Assembly (NCBI RefSeq): GCF_001269655.1
Contig: NZ_LHVE01000013.1
Span: forward strand, 273,666 to 337,665
DNA from: Pseudomonas thivervalensis
GTDB lineage: Bacteria; Pseudomonadota; Gammaproteobacteria; Pseudomonadales; Pseudomonadaceae
Reading direction: 5' to 3'
Length of the DNA stretch: 64,000 nucleotides
A program made the translations under genes and the position numbers. Shown piece by piece: positions 34,014 through 42,637 of the stretch. Under the pieces are notes generated by a model. It was not told where the DNA came from, did no database searches, and worked only from the letters and a program-made list of their open reading frames with translations. Position 1 is the stretch's first letter; each line of letters opens with the position of its first letter.

Positions 34014-34517
34014 ATGCGCACACTCAAGATCGAACCATTGACCAAAGAAGCCTTCGCCCCGTTCGGTGACGTGATCGAAACCGACGGCAGCGATCACTTC
34101 ATGATCAACAACGGTTCGACCATGCGCTTCCATCGCCTGGCGACGGTGGAAACCGCAACGCCAGACGATCAGGCGATCATCAGCATCTTCCGCGCCGACG
34201 CGCTGGACATGCCGCTGATCGTGCGCATGCTGGAGCGCCATCCGCTGGGCAGCCAGGCCTTTATTCCGCTGCTCGGCAACCCCTTTCTGATCGTGGTCGC
34301 GCCACTTGGCGATGCACCTGTATCAGGCTTGGTCCGCGCCTTCGTCACCAACGGCAGGCAGGGCATCAATTACCATCGCGGCGTCTGGCACCACCCGGTG
34401 CTGACGATCGAAAAGCGGGATGACTTCCTGGTGGTTGATCGCAGTGGCACAGGCAATAACTGCGATGAGCATTTTTTCAAAGAGGATGAGTGTTTGATCC
34501 TCGCCCCCCACCAATAA
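34014..34517 (+). CDS. allA: Ureidoglycolate lyase
   Basis: A 167-aa cupin-type enzyme that splits ureidoglycolate into glyoxylate and urea. Diagnostic stretches are EPLTKEAFAPFGDVIE, MLERHPLGSQAFIPL, GRQGINYHRGVWHHP and FLVVDRSGTGNNCDEHFF. The ATG at 34014 matches the family start; the longer frame upstream runs through the REPIN and is not coding. It completes the allantoin branch. Confidence 0.95.
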   Translation: MRTLKIEPLTKEAFAPFGDVIETDGSDHFMINNGSTMRFHRLATVETATPDDQAIISIFRADALDMPLIVRMLERHPLGSQAFIPLLGNPFLIVVAPLGDAPVSGLVRAFVTNGRQGINYHRGVWHHPVLTIEKRDDFLVVDRSGTGNNCDEHFFKEDECLILAPHQ

Positions 34518-34568
34518 GAGAAGGTCCGATCACCCGAAGACAAGGGTGACGGGCGAGAGGTAAAGACT

Positions 34569-35870
34569 GTGGAAGCACATATGTTGGAATGGCTGAACCT
34601 GAGCATTCGCTGGGTTCACATGATCACTGGCGTGGCCTGGATCGGCGCGTCGTTCTACTTCGTCTGGCTGGAAAACAACCTCAATCGCGTCAACCCCCGC
34701 AGCGGCCTGGCCGGCGACCTGTGGGCCATCCACGGTGGCGGCATCTATCACCTGGAAAAATACAAACTCGCACCACCGGCCATGCCGGACAACCTTCACT
34801 GGTTCAAGTGGGAAGCCTACTTCACCTGGATGTCGGGAATCGCCCTGCTGTGCGTGGTGTTCTATTGGAACCCGACCGTCTACCTGCTGGCCCCCGGCAG
34901 CAGCCTGAGCGGCGCTGAAGGCGTAGCCCTGGGCATCGGCTCGCTGTTCGTCGGCTGGTTCGTCTACTCCTTCCTCTGCGACTCGGCCCTGGGCAAGCGC
35001 CCCGCCCTGCTCGGCCTGATCCTGTTCGTGCTGTTGATCGCCGCGGCCTACGGGTTCAGCAAGGTATTCAGCGGTCGCGGTGCCTATCTGCATGTCGGGG
35101 CGGTCATCGGGACGATCATGGTCGGCAACGTGTTCCGCATCATCATGCCGGCACAACGGGCCCTGGTCGCGGCCATCGCCGAGAACCGCACCCCCGACCC
35201 GGCGCTGCCGGCCAAGGGCTTGCTGCGTTCGCGCCACAACAACTACTTCACCTTGCCGGTGCTGTTCATCATGATCAGCAACCACTTCCCCAGCACCTAC
35301 GGCAGCCCATACAACTGGCTGATCCTGGCCGGTATCGCCGTGGCGGCGGTGTTGGTGCGGCATTACTTCAACACGCGCCATGACAGCAACCGGTTTGCCT
35401 GGACACTGCCAGTCGGCGCCCTGGCGATGATCTGCCTGGCTTATGTCACCGGCCCCAAGCCCATGCCCACCGCACCGGAAGTGGCCAAGGCACCCGGCGT
35501 GATCGAGTACCAACCGTTGCCGGAAACGGCAGTGGGCGGTGGCGCGAAACCGACCACGGCCCCCGCCGCACCGGCAGCGGCGCCCACCCAGGCCGCCAAC
35601 GCCCAGGGCCCCTCGTTCGAGAAGGTCCACAGCGTGATCCAGGAACGCTGCTCGGTCTGCCACTCGGCCAAGCCCACCAGCCCGTTGTTCAGCGCCGCGC
35701 CGGGCGGGGTGATGTTCGACACCCCGCAGCAGATCCAGCAACAGGCCGCGCGCATCCAGGCCCAGGCCGTGGCCAGCCAGATCATGCCGCTGGGCAACAT
35801 CACCCAGATGACCCAGCAGGAACGCGACCTGATCGGCGCCTGGATCAATCAGGGCGCACACACCAACTGA
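34569..35870 (+). CDS. puuD: Membrane-bound urate oxidase PuuD with C-terminal cytochrome c
   Basis: A 433-aa protein. The N-terminal part (about 1-300) has about eight transmembrane helices and starts LEWLNLSIRWVHMITGVAWIG, typical of the PuuD-type urate oxidase domain. After an Ala/Pro linker (about 315-345) a cytochrome c motif CSVCH appears near 361. It oxidises urate to 5-hydroxyisourate and passes electrons to the respiratory chain instead of oxygen. The GTG start at 34569 follows GAGAGG. It is the last pathway enzyme here and feeds UraH. Confidence 0.92.
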   Translation: MEAHMLEWLNLSIRWVHMITGVAWIGASFYFVWLENNLNRVNPRSGLAGDLWAIHGGGIYHLEKYKLAPPAMPDNLHWFKWEAYFTWMSGIALLCVVFYWNPTVYLLAPGSSLSGAEGVALGIGSLFVGWFVYSFLCDSALGKRPALLGLILFVLLIAAAYGFSKVFSGRGAYLHVGAVIGTIMVGNVFRIIMPAQRALVAAIAENRTPDPALPAKGLLRSRHNNYFTLPVLFIMISNHFPSTYGSPYNWLILAGIAVAAVLVRHYFNTRHDSNRFAWTLPVGALAMICLAYVTGPKPMPTAPEVAKAPGVIEYQPLPETAVGGGAKPTTAPAAPAAAPTQAANAQGPSFEKVHSVIQERCSVCHSAKPTSPLFSAAPGGVMFDTPQQIQQQAARIQAQAVASQIMPLGNITQMTQQERDLIGAWINQGAHTN

Positions 35871-35897
35871 GTCACTGTTTTTAATAAATGTCCTACC

Positions 35898-35937
35898 GCT
35901 GACAGGCCGACCGGAAACTTCCGGTCGCCCGTCAGCG
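35898..35937 (+). other. Strong hairpin after puuD
   Basis: CGCTGAC (35898-35904) pairs with GTCAGCG (35931-35937) around a second stem CGACCGGAA/TTCCGGTCG. No T-run follows, so it is more likely an RNA-stabilising or processing hairpin than a classical terminator. Confidence 0.55.
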
Positions 35938-36362
35938 ACTGCCTGCGCCTCAACAATAAAAACAAGAGGAAAGCACCCGATGGTCCAGCCCCGTCATCAC
36001 GCCCCAAATTCGCCGCGCATGCGCCGTTGCAGGGCACTTGAGCCCTTCAAGACAAGCCCGTATCCTGCGCGGCCGTTCGAAGCGGGCCGACTACAAAATC
36101 CCTTTCGATCCTGACCGGATCGCCAGCTTATTGCGGCGCTGGCGGACCTGAACGCACCCCTGAACACCACTTTCCGACTGTTCCATAACGGCAGGGCAAG
36201 CCATTTCCAGTTTTTCCCGGACTTGGCTCAGCGCTTGCTATCAGCATTCGCCACGCTCAAAAAGCTGACCGAACGGATGTTTTTTAATCCATGGAAAAAG
36301 GCGCCACACCAGAGCGCTGACCTGAAAAAAAGCGGTACCACTTACCTTTGGGAGCAAACCGA
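35938..36362 (+). other. Long untranslated leader of the channel gene
   Basis: These 425 bases hold no credible gene. A TTGAGC/TATCCT pair 16 bases apart (36038-36065) may be a promoter, preceded by a short AGGGC/GCCCT hairpin. If so, the leader of the Tsx-like mRNA would be about 300 bases, long enough for RNA-level control. No known riboswitch pattern was recognised. Confidence 0.35.
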
Positions 36363-37148
36363 ATGAAACGTATGTGCACCAGCCTGATACTCGCAGGATC
36401 CTTGCTGGCCGCAGGCCAGGCGATGGCCGACGATCTGTTCCAATGGCAGAACAACAGCCTGACCTACCTCTACGGCAAGGATTTCCAGATCAACCCACGT
36501 ATCCAGCAGACCGTGACCTTCGAACACGTCGACGCCTGGAAGTACGGGGACAATTTCTTCTTTCTCGACCGGATCTTCTATAACGGCCAGGACGACAGCC
36601 AGTCCGGCCCGAACACCTACTACGGCGAGTTCAGCCCGCGCCTGTCGTTCGGCAAGATCTTCGACCAGAAGCTGGAACTGGGGCCGATCAAGGATGTGCT
36701 GCTGGCCATGACGTATGAGTTCGGCGAAGGCGACAACGAGTCCTATCTGATCGGCCCGGGTTTCGACCTGGCGATTCCCGGCTTCGACTACTTCCAGCTG
36801 AACGTCTACAACCGCCAGACCGAAGGCCCGCGCGCCGGCGACAACGTCTGGCAGATCACCCCGGTCTGGGCCTATACCTTGCCGGTGGGCTCATCAGACA
36901 TCCTGATCGACGGTTTCATCGACTGGGTGGTGGACAACGACACCAACTCCAAGGGCACCTACCACGCCAACCTGCATATCGTCCCGCAGGTCAAATATGA
37001 CCTGGGCAAGGCCTTGAAGCTGGGCGCCAAGCAGTTGTATGTCGGGGTGGAATATGACTACTGGAAGAACAAGTACGCCATCGAAGACAGCGACGCGTTC
37101 AAGACCAACCAGAGCACGACCAGCTTTTTGCTGAAGTACCATTTCTGA
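36363..37148 (+). CDS. Tsx-like nucleoside channel / outer-membrane protein
   Basis: A 261-aa protein with a cleavable signal peptide (MKRMCTSLILAGSLLAAGQAMA, cut before DDLFQW). The mature part alternates aromatic strands ending in phenylalanine (STTSFLLKYHF), a beta-barrel outer-membrane protein end. SLTYLYGKDF and FFLDRIFYNG match the nucleoside-specific channel-forming Tsx family. Its place after the urate/allantoin genes suggests it brings purine nucleosides or urate across the outer membrane. Confidence 0.82.
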   Translation: MKRMCTSLILAGSLLAAGQAMADDLFQWQNNSLTYLYGKDFQINPRIQQTVTFEHVDAWKYGDNFFFLDRIFYNGQDDSQSGPNTYYGEFSPRLSFGKIFDQKLELGPIKDVLLAMTYEFGEGDNESYLIGPGFDLAIPGFDYFQLNVYNRQTEGPRAGDNVWQITPVWAYTLPVGSSDILIDGFIDWVVDNDTNSKGTYHANLHIVPQVKYDLGKALKLGAKQLYVGVEYDYWKNKYAIEDSDAFKTNQSTTSFLLKYHF

Positions 37149-37184
37149 TCTGATTCATCGGGATTCAGAAACCACCGCAAATCC

Positions 37185-37346
37185 CCTGTGGGAGCGAGCT
37201 TGCTCGCGATTGCGGTGGGTCTGTTTGCATTGATGCTGGATGTGCCGCCGTCATCGCGAGCAGGCTCGCTCCCACAGTGGCTTCGTGCAGGTCGCAGGAT
37301 TTAGCGCCCACCGCAAAACCCTTGTGGGAGCGAGCCTGCTCGCGAT
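37185..37346. repeat. Three consecutive type a REPs
   Basis: CTGTGGGAGCGAGCTTGCTC (+, from 37186), the inverted CATCGCGAGCAGGCTCGCTC (from 37252) and a third direct copy (TTGTGGGAGCGAGCCTGCTC from 37323) form one and a half REPINs between converging genes. Confidence 0.9.
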
Positions 37347-37361
37347 AGCGGCGGACCTGCT

Positions 37362-38516
37362 CTAAGCCAACCCCAGGAACCGACTCAGCGCCTCACGCTG
37401 CGCCAACGCATCCTGGCGCCCCAGTTCGATCAGCTCGCTGCAATACCCCGCCTCGAACAACAGGTAGCTCAGCACCCCCGCGCCGCTGGTCTTGGTCGCG
37501 CCCGGCCCGCGCAGGAATACCCGCAACGCACGAGGCAATTCCTGACGATGGCGGGCGGCGATTTCGTCGATCGGCTGGCTGGGTGAAATCACCAGCACGT
37601 CCACCGGTGCCGCGCCGAGGGCGTGGGCCGGTACGTCGTCGGGAAGTAGATGACTGAACTGGTTCAGGCGCTCAAGCAACTCGATGTCGCTTTCCAGACT
37701 GTCGATGAACGTGCTGTTGAGCATATGGCCGCCGATCTGCGCCAGGGTCGGTTGCAGGCCCGTGTAGCTGCGCTCGGAAGGATCCTGCCCGCCGCCACCA
37801 CGGGGGTTGCCGCTGACGCCGATCACCAGCACGCGATTGGCCCCCAGGTGCAAGGCCGGGCTGATGGGCGCCGATTGCCGCACCGCGCCGTCGCCGAAGT
37901 ATTGCGGGCCGATCCTGACCGGCGCGAACAATAACGGAATCGCCGAACTGGCCAGCAGGTGCTCCACCGACAACTGCGTCGGCACACCGATCCGCCGGTG
38001 GCGCAGCCAGGCGTCGATGGTCCCGCGTCCCTGGTAAAAAGTAACAGCCTGGCCGGATTCATAACCGAACGCTGTCACCGCCACCGCCCGCAATTGCTGC
38101 TCGGCGATGGCCTGCTCGATGCCCGAGGCGTGGAATTGGGCCTGGAGCAGTTCGCGCAACGGCGAACTGTCGATCAGTGCCACCGGCAATTTGGCCCCCA
38201 GCCCAAGCAGACTGTGGGTGATGAAGCGCATCGACTGGGCCAGCACGCCCCGCCAGTCGCTGCGCATGACCTGATGGCTGCGCACCGCTTGCCAGAACGC
38301 CGTCAGTCGCTCGATGGCGGTCTTGAAGTCCATCGCCCCGCTCGCCAGGCTGACCGCGTTGATGGCACCGGCCGAGGTGCCGACGATCACCGGAAACGGG
38401 TTATCCGCCCCGTCCGGCAGCAATTCGGCGATGGCCGCCAGTACGCCTACTTGATACGCCGCTCGAGCCCCGCCGCCGGAAAGAATCAAACCTGTAACCG
38501 GTTCAGCTGGGGTCAT
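37362..38516 (-). CDS. Patatin-like phospholipase
   Basis: A 384-aa protein with the complete patatin catalytic set: oxyanion loop LILSGGGARAAYQVG (about 11-25), nucleophile GTSAGAINAV and the DGA triad element in GDGAVRQSAPI. The C-terminal 130 residues are a family-specific tail. Such cytoplasmic or injected enzymes hydrolyse acyl chains of phospholipids. It has no signal peptide. Its gene runs towards the Tsx-like gene and shares the REP cluster as a boundary. Confidence 0.88.
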   Translation of the reverse strand: MTPAEPVTGLILSGGGARAAYQVGVLAAIAELLPDGADNPFPVIVGTSAGAINAVSLASGAMDFKTAIERLTAFWQAVRSHQVMRSDWRGVLAQSMRFITHSLLGLGAKLPVALIDSSPLRELLQAQFHASGIEQAIAEQQLRAVAVTAFGYESGQAVTFYQGRGTIDAWLRHRRIGVPTQLSVEHLLASSAIPLLFAPVRIGPQYFGDGAVRQSAPISPALHLGANRVLVIGVSGNPRGGGGQDPSERSYTGLQPTLAQIGGHMLNSTFIDSLESDIELLERLNQFSHLLPDDVPAHALGAAPVDVLVISPSQPIDEIAARHRQELPRALRVFLRGPGATKTSGAGVLSYLLFEAGYCSELIELGRQDALAQREALSRFLGLA

Positions 38517-38565
38517 CGCAATGCTCCGTGCTCAAGGTGCTGGTGAAAAATGCCGGACGACCGGT

Positions 38566-39498
38566 TCAACCGCGCTTGTCGTACAGCTTGGGCTCGCCCG
38601 GTGGACGGGTCTTGAAACGCCGGTGGGCCCAGAGGTATTGCTTGGGACATTCGCGCACCGACTGCTCGACCCACTGGTTGATGCGGATGCAATCGGCTTC
38701 CTCGGTCTCCCCCGGAAAATTCGCCAGCGGAGCCTGGATCACCAGGCGATAACCGCTGCCATCGGCCAGCCGCTCCTGGGTGAAAGGCACCACCAGCGCT
38801 TTGCCCAGGCGGGCGAACTTGCTGGTGGCCGTGACCGTCGCGGCCTGGATGCCGAACAGCGGCACGAACACGCTTTGCTTGGCGCCGTAGTCCTGGTCCG
38901 GCGCATACCAGATCGCCCGACCGGCCCGCAACAGCTTGAGCATGCCGCGCACATCGTCACGTTCCACCGCCAGGGAATCGAGGTTATGCCGCTCGCGGCC
39001 CCGACGCTGAATGTAGTCGAATAGCGGGTTCTTATGCTCGCGGTACATGCCATCGATGGTGTGTTGCTGGCCAAGCAAGGCCGCGCCGATTTCCAGCGTG
39101 GTGAAATGCAGTGCCATGAGGATCACACCCTTGCCCTCGCGCTGGGCCTGCTTGAGGTGCTCCAGCCCTTCGACATGGGCCAGTTTTGCCAACCGCGAAC
39201 GCGACCACCACCAACTCATGGCCATTTCGAAAAAGGCGATGCCGGTGGAGGCGAAGTTTTCCTTGAGCAGACGCTTGCGCTCGGCAGCGGATTTTTCCGG
39301 GAAGCACAGTTCCAGGTTGCGTCGGGCGATGCGCCGTCGGTCGCCGGCCACCCGGTACATCAGCGCGCCCAATGCGCGACCGACCCGCAGCAAAAACGGA
39401 TAAGGCAATTGAACGATCAGCCACAACAGCCCCAGGCCGCACCACAGCAGCCAGAAACGCGGATGAAAAAATGCAGCTCGAAAACGCGGGCGATCCAT
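38566..39498 (-). CDS. lpxL: Lipid A biosynthesis lauroyl/secondary acyltransferase
   Basis: A 310-aa HtrB/LpxL-type protein starting MDRPRFRAAFFHPRFW at 39498 (GGAAG upstream). It has one N-terminal membrane anchor (FWLLWCGLGLLWLIV) and the acyltransferase box HFTTLE (His-x4-Glu), later MYREHKNPLFD and RAIWYAPDQDYG. It adds a secondary acyl chain to the lipid A precursor at the inner membrane. It is divergent from minC. LpxL and LpxM paralogues are hard to separate by eye. Confidence 0.85.
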   Translation of the reverse strand: MDRPRFRAAFFHPRFWLLWCGLGLLWLIVQLPYPFLLRVGRALGALMYRVAGDRRRIARRNLELCFPEKSAAERKRLLKENFASTGIAFFEMAMSWWWSRSRLAKLAHVEGLEHLKQAQREGKGVILMALHFTTLEIGAALLGQQHTIDGMYREHKNPLFDYIQRRGRERHNLDSLAVERDDVRGMLKLLRAGRAIWYAPDQDYGAKQSVFVPLFGIQAATVTATSKFARLGKALVVPFTQERLADGSGYRLVIQAPLANFPGETEEADCIRINQWVEQSVRECPKQYLWAHRRFKTRPPGEPKLYDKRG

Positions 39499-39616
39499 TA
39501 CAGCTTCCATTAAGACATGGGCCGCGCATTCTACATTGTTCGACCCGGGTTGCGGCTGGCGGACGATCTCGTTATAAGTCTCGGCACTTTTAGTGACAAG
39601 CCGTTGTACGCCGACC

Positions 39617-40354
39617 ATGAGCCAAACCGAACCGCTAGACCAAGATCCCGTGTTCCAGTTGAAGGGCAGCATGCTCGCCATTACGGTGCTGGAACTGGCC
39701 CGCAACGACCTGGAGAGCCTTGACCGGCAGCTGGCGGCGAAAGTCGCCCAGGCCCCGAACTTCTTCAGCAATGCGCCATTGGTGCTGGCCCTGGACAAGC
39801 TGCCGGCCGGCGAAGGCGCAGTGGACCTGCCGGGCCTGATGCGCGTCTGCCGCCAACATGGCCTGCGCACCCTGGCGATCCGCGCCAGTCGCATCGAAGA
39901 CATCGCCGCCGCCATCGCCGTGGACATTCCGGTGCTGCCGCCGTCCGGCGCCCGGGAACGCGTGCTGGAACTGAGCCCGGTCGAAGCGAAAAAAACCCCG
40001 GAAAAACCGCCGGAGCCGAGCATCAAGCCGACCCGCGTCATCACTTCGCCAGTGCGGGGTGGGCAGCAGATTTATGCCCAGGGTGGCGATCTGGTCATCG
40101 TGTCCTCGGTCAGCCCGGGGGCGGAACTTCTGGCCGATGGCAACATCCATGTATACGGCCCGATGCGCGGTCGAGCGCTGGCCGGCGTCAAGGGTGACAC
40201 CAAAGCCAGGATCTTCTGTCAGCAATTGAGCGCTGAGCTGGTTTCCATCGCCGGGCAGTACAAGGTTTCCGAGGATTTGCGTCGCGACCCGTTGTGGGGG
40301 GCCGGCGTCCAGATCAGCCTGTCGGGCGACGTGTTGAACATCATTCGGCTTTAA
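39617..40354 (+). CDS. minC: Septum site-determining protein MinC
   Basis: A 245-aa inhibitor of FtsZ assembly. It has an N-terminal FtsZ-binding domain (FQLKGSMLAITVLEL onwards), a Pro-rich linker (about 120-140) and a C-terminal beta-helix (TRVITSPVRGGQQIYA, IHVYGPMRGRALAG) that dimerises and binds MinD. It precedes minDE with a 200-base gap, so minD may have its own promoter. Confidence 0.95.
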   Translation: MSQTEPLDQDPVFQLKGSMLAITVLELARNDLESLDRQLAAKVAQAPNFFSNAPLVLALDKLPAGEGAVDLPGLMRVCRQHGLRTLAIRASRIEDIAAAIAVDIPVLPPSGARERVLELSPVEAKKTPEKPPEPSIKPTRVITSPVRGGQQIYAQGGDLVIVSSVSPGAELLADGNIHVYGPMRGRALAGVKGDTKARIFCQQLSAELVSIAGQYKVSEDLRRDPLWGAGVQISLSGDVLNIIRL

Positions 40355-40554
40355 CGGATACTGCCGCATTTTCCAAGCATCTCTAAAACGAGCGAAAACG
40401 GCTTAAACGACGTAGGAAAAAGGATCAGGCAGTGTTTACCGGAGGTAGACCCCGCTCGACAACCGATTCCAGCCAAGCCTGTCCAATTGCAGCGGTTTTC
40501 CAGAGATGTTTTTCAGGGACTGACAAAGTCCTTTTTCCTTAGGGGTGAAACACC

Positions 40555-41367
40555 TTGGCCAAGATTCTCGTGGTTACATCCGGCAAGGGTGGTGTGGGTA
40601 AGACCACCACCAGCGCCGCTATCGGTACCGGCCTCGCTCTGCGCGGCCACAAGACAGTCATCGTCGACTTCGACGTCGGCCTGCGCAACCTGGACCTGAT
40701 CATGGGCTGCGAGCGTCGCGTGGTCTACGACTTCGTCAACGTGGTCAACGGCGAAGCGAACCTGCAGCAGGCCCTGATCAAGGACAAGCGCCTTGAGAAT
40801 CTCTACGTGCTGGCCGCCAGCCAGACTCGCGACAAAGACGCGCTGACCCAGGAAGGCGTGGAAAAAGTCCTGATGCAACTCAAGGAAGACTTCGAGTTCG
40901 TGGTCTGCGACTCCCCGGCCGGTATCGAAAAAGGTGCCCACCTGGCCATGTACTTCGCAGATGAAGCGATCGTCGTGACCAACCCGGAAGTGTCGTCGGT
41001 CCGTGACTCCGACCGCATGTTGGGCCTGCTGGCGAGCAAATCCCGGCGCGCCGAAAAGGGCGAAGAGCCGATCAAGGAACATTTGCTGCTGACCCGCTAC
41101 AACCCGCAACGAGTCAGCGATGGCGAGATGCTGGGCGTCGAAGACGTCAAGGAAATCCTCGCCGTCACCCTGCTGGGGGTCATTCCTGAATCCCAAGCGG
41201 TACTCAAGGCTTCCAACTCCGGCGTGCCGGTGATTCTCGACGACCAGAGCGATGCCGGCCAGGCATACAGCGATGCCGTCGATCGCCTGCTGGGCAAAAC
41301 CGTGGAGCATCGGTTCCTCGATGTAACGAAGAAAGGTTTCTTCGAGCGCCTGTTTGGAGGTAGGTAA
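40555..41367 (+). CDS. minD: Septum site-determining ATPase MinD
   Basis: A 270-aa ParA/MinD ATPase with deviant Walker A GKGGVGKTT, switch DFDVGLRNLD, and a C-terminal amphipathic membrane-targeting helix (KKGFFERLFGG). It recruits MinC to the membrane and oscillates with MinE. The start is TTG at 40555, supported by AGGGGTG and by the exact family N-terminus AKILVVTSGKGG. The stop overlaps minE's ATG (TAATG). Confidence 0.97.
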   Translation: MAKILVVTSGKGGVGKTTTSAAIGTGLALRGHKTVIVDFDVGLRNLDLIMGCERRVVYDFVNVVNGEANLQQALIKDKRLENLYVLAASQTRDKDALTQEGVEKVLMQLKEDFEFVVCDSPAGIEKGAHLAMYFADEAIVVTNPEVSSVRDSDRMLGLLASKSRRAEKGEEPIKEHLLLTRYNPQRVSDGEMLGVEDVKEILAVTLLGVIPESQAVLKASNSGVPVILDDQSDAGQAYSDAVDRLLGKTVEHRFLDVTKKGFFERLFGGR

Positions 41368-41621
41368 TGAACCTTTTTGACTTCTTTCGTGCCAACAAAA
41401 AGCCCAGTACCGCCTCGGTCGCGAAAGAGCGTCTACAGATCATCGTGGCGCACGAACGCGGCCAACGCAGCACCCCTGACTACCTGCCAGCCTTGCAGAA
41501 GGAACTGGTGGAAGTGATCCGCAAATACGTCAACATCGGTAGCGATGACGTGCATGTGGCGCTGGAAAGCCAGGGCAGCTGCTCGATCCTGGAACTCAAC
41601 ATCACCTTGCCGGATCGCTGA
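41367..41621 (+). CDS. minE: Cell division topological specificity factor MinE
   Basis: An 84-aa protein. It has an N-terminal membrane/MinD-binding segment (MNLFDFFRANKKPSTA), a contact helix with KERLQIIVAHER, and a C-terminal dimerisation domain (SILELNITLPDR). It stimulates MinD ATPase and so drives pole-to-pole oscillation. It is coupled to minD. Confidence 0.96.
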   Translation: MNLFDFFRANKKPSTASVAKERLQIIVAHERGQRSTPDYLPALQKELVEVIRKYVNIGSDDVHVALESQGSCSILELNITLPDR

Positions 41622-41639
41622 TCGCACCGGCGGGAGCCA

Positions 41640-41697
41640 CGGCGGCTCGGGTCCTTCTCCTCCCTCCCTGGGATTATGAGAAGGGCCCGAGCCGCCG
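41640..41697 (+). terminator. Long hairpin after minE
   Basis: CGGCGGCTCGGGTCCTTCTC (41640-41659) pairs with GAGAAGGGCCCGAGCCGCCG (41678-41697) over 20 bp with one G-U. It is followed by TTGGCGTTTGT rather than a clean T-run, so it is a terminator-like or mRNA-stabilising structure at the end of the min operon. Confidence 0.6.
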
Positions 41698-41724
41698 TTG
41701 GCGTTTGTAACGAGACTGTTTTCA

Positions 41725-42360
41725 ATGCCCCTGTCCAACATCCGCATCATTCATCAGGACGCCGCTGTCCTGGTGGTCGACAAGCCGACCCTGTTACTTT
41801 CCGTGCCCGGCCGGGCCGACGACAACAAGGACTGCCTGATCACCCGCCTGCAGGAAAACGGCTATCCGGAAGCACGAATCGTGCACCGACTGGACTGGGA
41901 AACCTCCGGCATCATCCTCTTGGCCCGGGATCCGGACACCCACCGCGAACTGTCCCGGCAGTTTCATGACCGTGAAACCGAAAAAGCCTACACGGCGCTG
42001 TGCTGGGGCCAACCGGAGCTGGACAGCGGCAGCATCGACCTGCCCTTGCGCTACGACCCGCCGACCAAACCCCGGCACGTGGTGGACCATGAACAGGGCA
42101 AGCACGCCCTGACCTTCTGGCGTGTGCTGGAACGTTGCGGCGATTGGTGCCGGGTCGAGCTGACGCCGATCACCGGGCGTTCGCACCAATTGCGCGTACA
42201 CATGCTGTCCATCGGTCACCCGCTGCTGGGCGACGGGCTCTATGCCCACCCGCAGGCCCTCGCCGCCTGGCCACGCCTGTGCCTGCACGCGAGCATGCTG
42301 AGCTTCACTCATCCGCAAAGCGGCGAACGCCTGCGCTTCGAGTGCCCGGCACCGTTCTAA
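41725..42360 (+). CDS. rluA: RluA-family pseudouridine synthase
   Basis: A 211-aa protein with the catalytic aspartate in HRLDWETSGIILLA (Asp57). It also has the family segments VVDKPTLLLSVPG, ETEKAYTALCWG and ITGRSHQLRVHM. Length and lack of an S4 domain fit RluA, which modifies 23S rRNA U746 and tRNA U32. It starts at ATG 41725 after the min hairpin. Confidence 0.9.
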   Translation: MPLSNIRIIHQDAAVLVVDKPTLLLSVPGRADDNKDCLITRLQENGYPEARIVHRLDWETSGIILLARDPDTHRELSRQFHDRETEKAYTALCWGQPELDSGSIDLPLRYDPPTKPRHVVDHEQGKHALTFWRVLERCGDWCRVELTPITGRSHQLRVHMLSIGHPLLGDGLYAHPQALAAWPRLCLHASMLSFTHPQSGERLRFECPAPF

Positions 42361-42377
42361 GAAACACCACTGGCACT

Positions 42378-42539
42378 GTGGCGAGGGAGCTTGCTCCCGC
42401 TGGGCTCTGTAGGAGCTGGCGAAGCCTGCGATCTTTTGATCTTTCGCTTGAGACTCAAGTGGCTGGGGAAAGATCGCAGCCTCGTTGCACTCGACAGCTC
42501 CTACAGACGCAGCCCAGCGGGAGCAAGCTCCCTCGCCAC
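42378..42539. repeat. Nested REPIN: type c inside type b
   Basis: The outer arms are type b (GTGGCGAGGGAGCTTGCTCC from 42378, complement ending 42539). The loop between them contains a complete second inverted repeat: TGTAGGAGCTGGCGAAGCCTGCGATC from 42408, complementary end AGCTCCTACA at 42505. One REPIN appears to have inserted into the loop of another. Confidence 0.85.
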
Positions 42540-42637
42540 GGGTGCGACAACCCAAGTTCCCCATATACATCCCCCTCTCCCCTCCCCATCGTCCAGCAAT
42601 ACGGTAAACTCCCGCCCATTGCTGTCTGGAGTGACTT

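Noticed and set aside
34530..35861. 443-codon minus-strand frame opposite puuD
   Set aside because: puuD shows transmembrane helices and a CxxCH motif in the right operon; the opposite frame is an antisense shadow.
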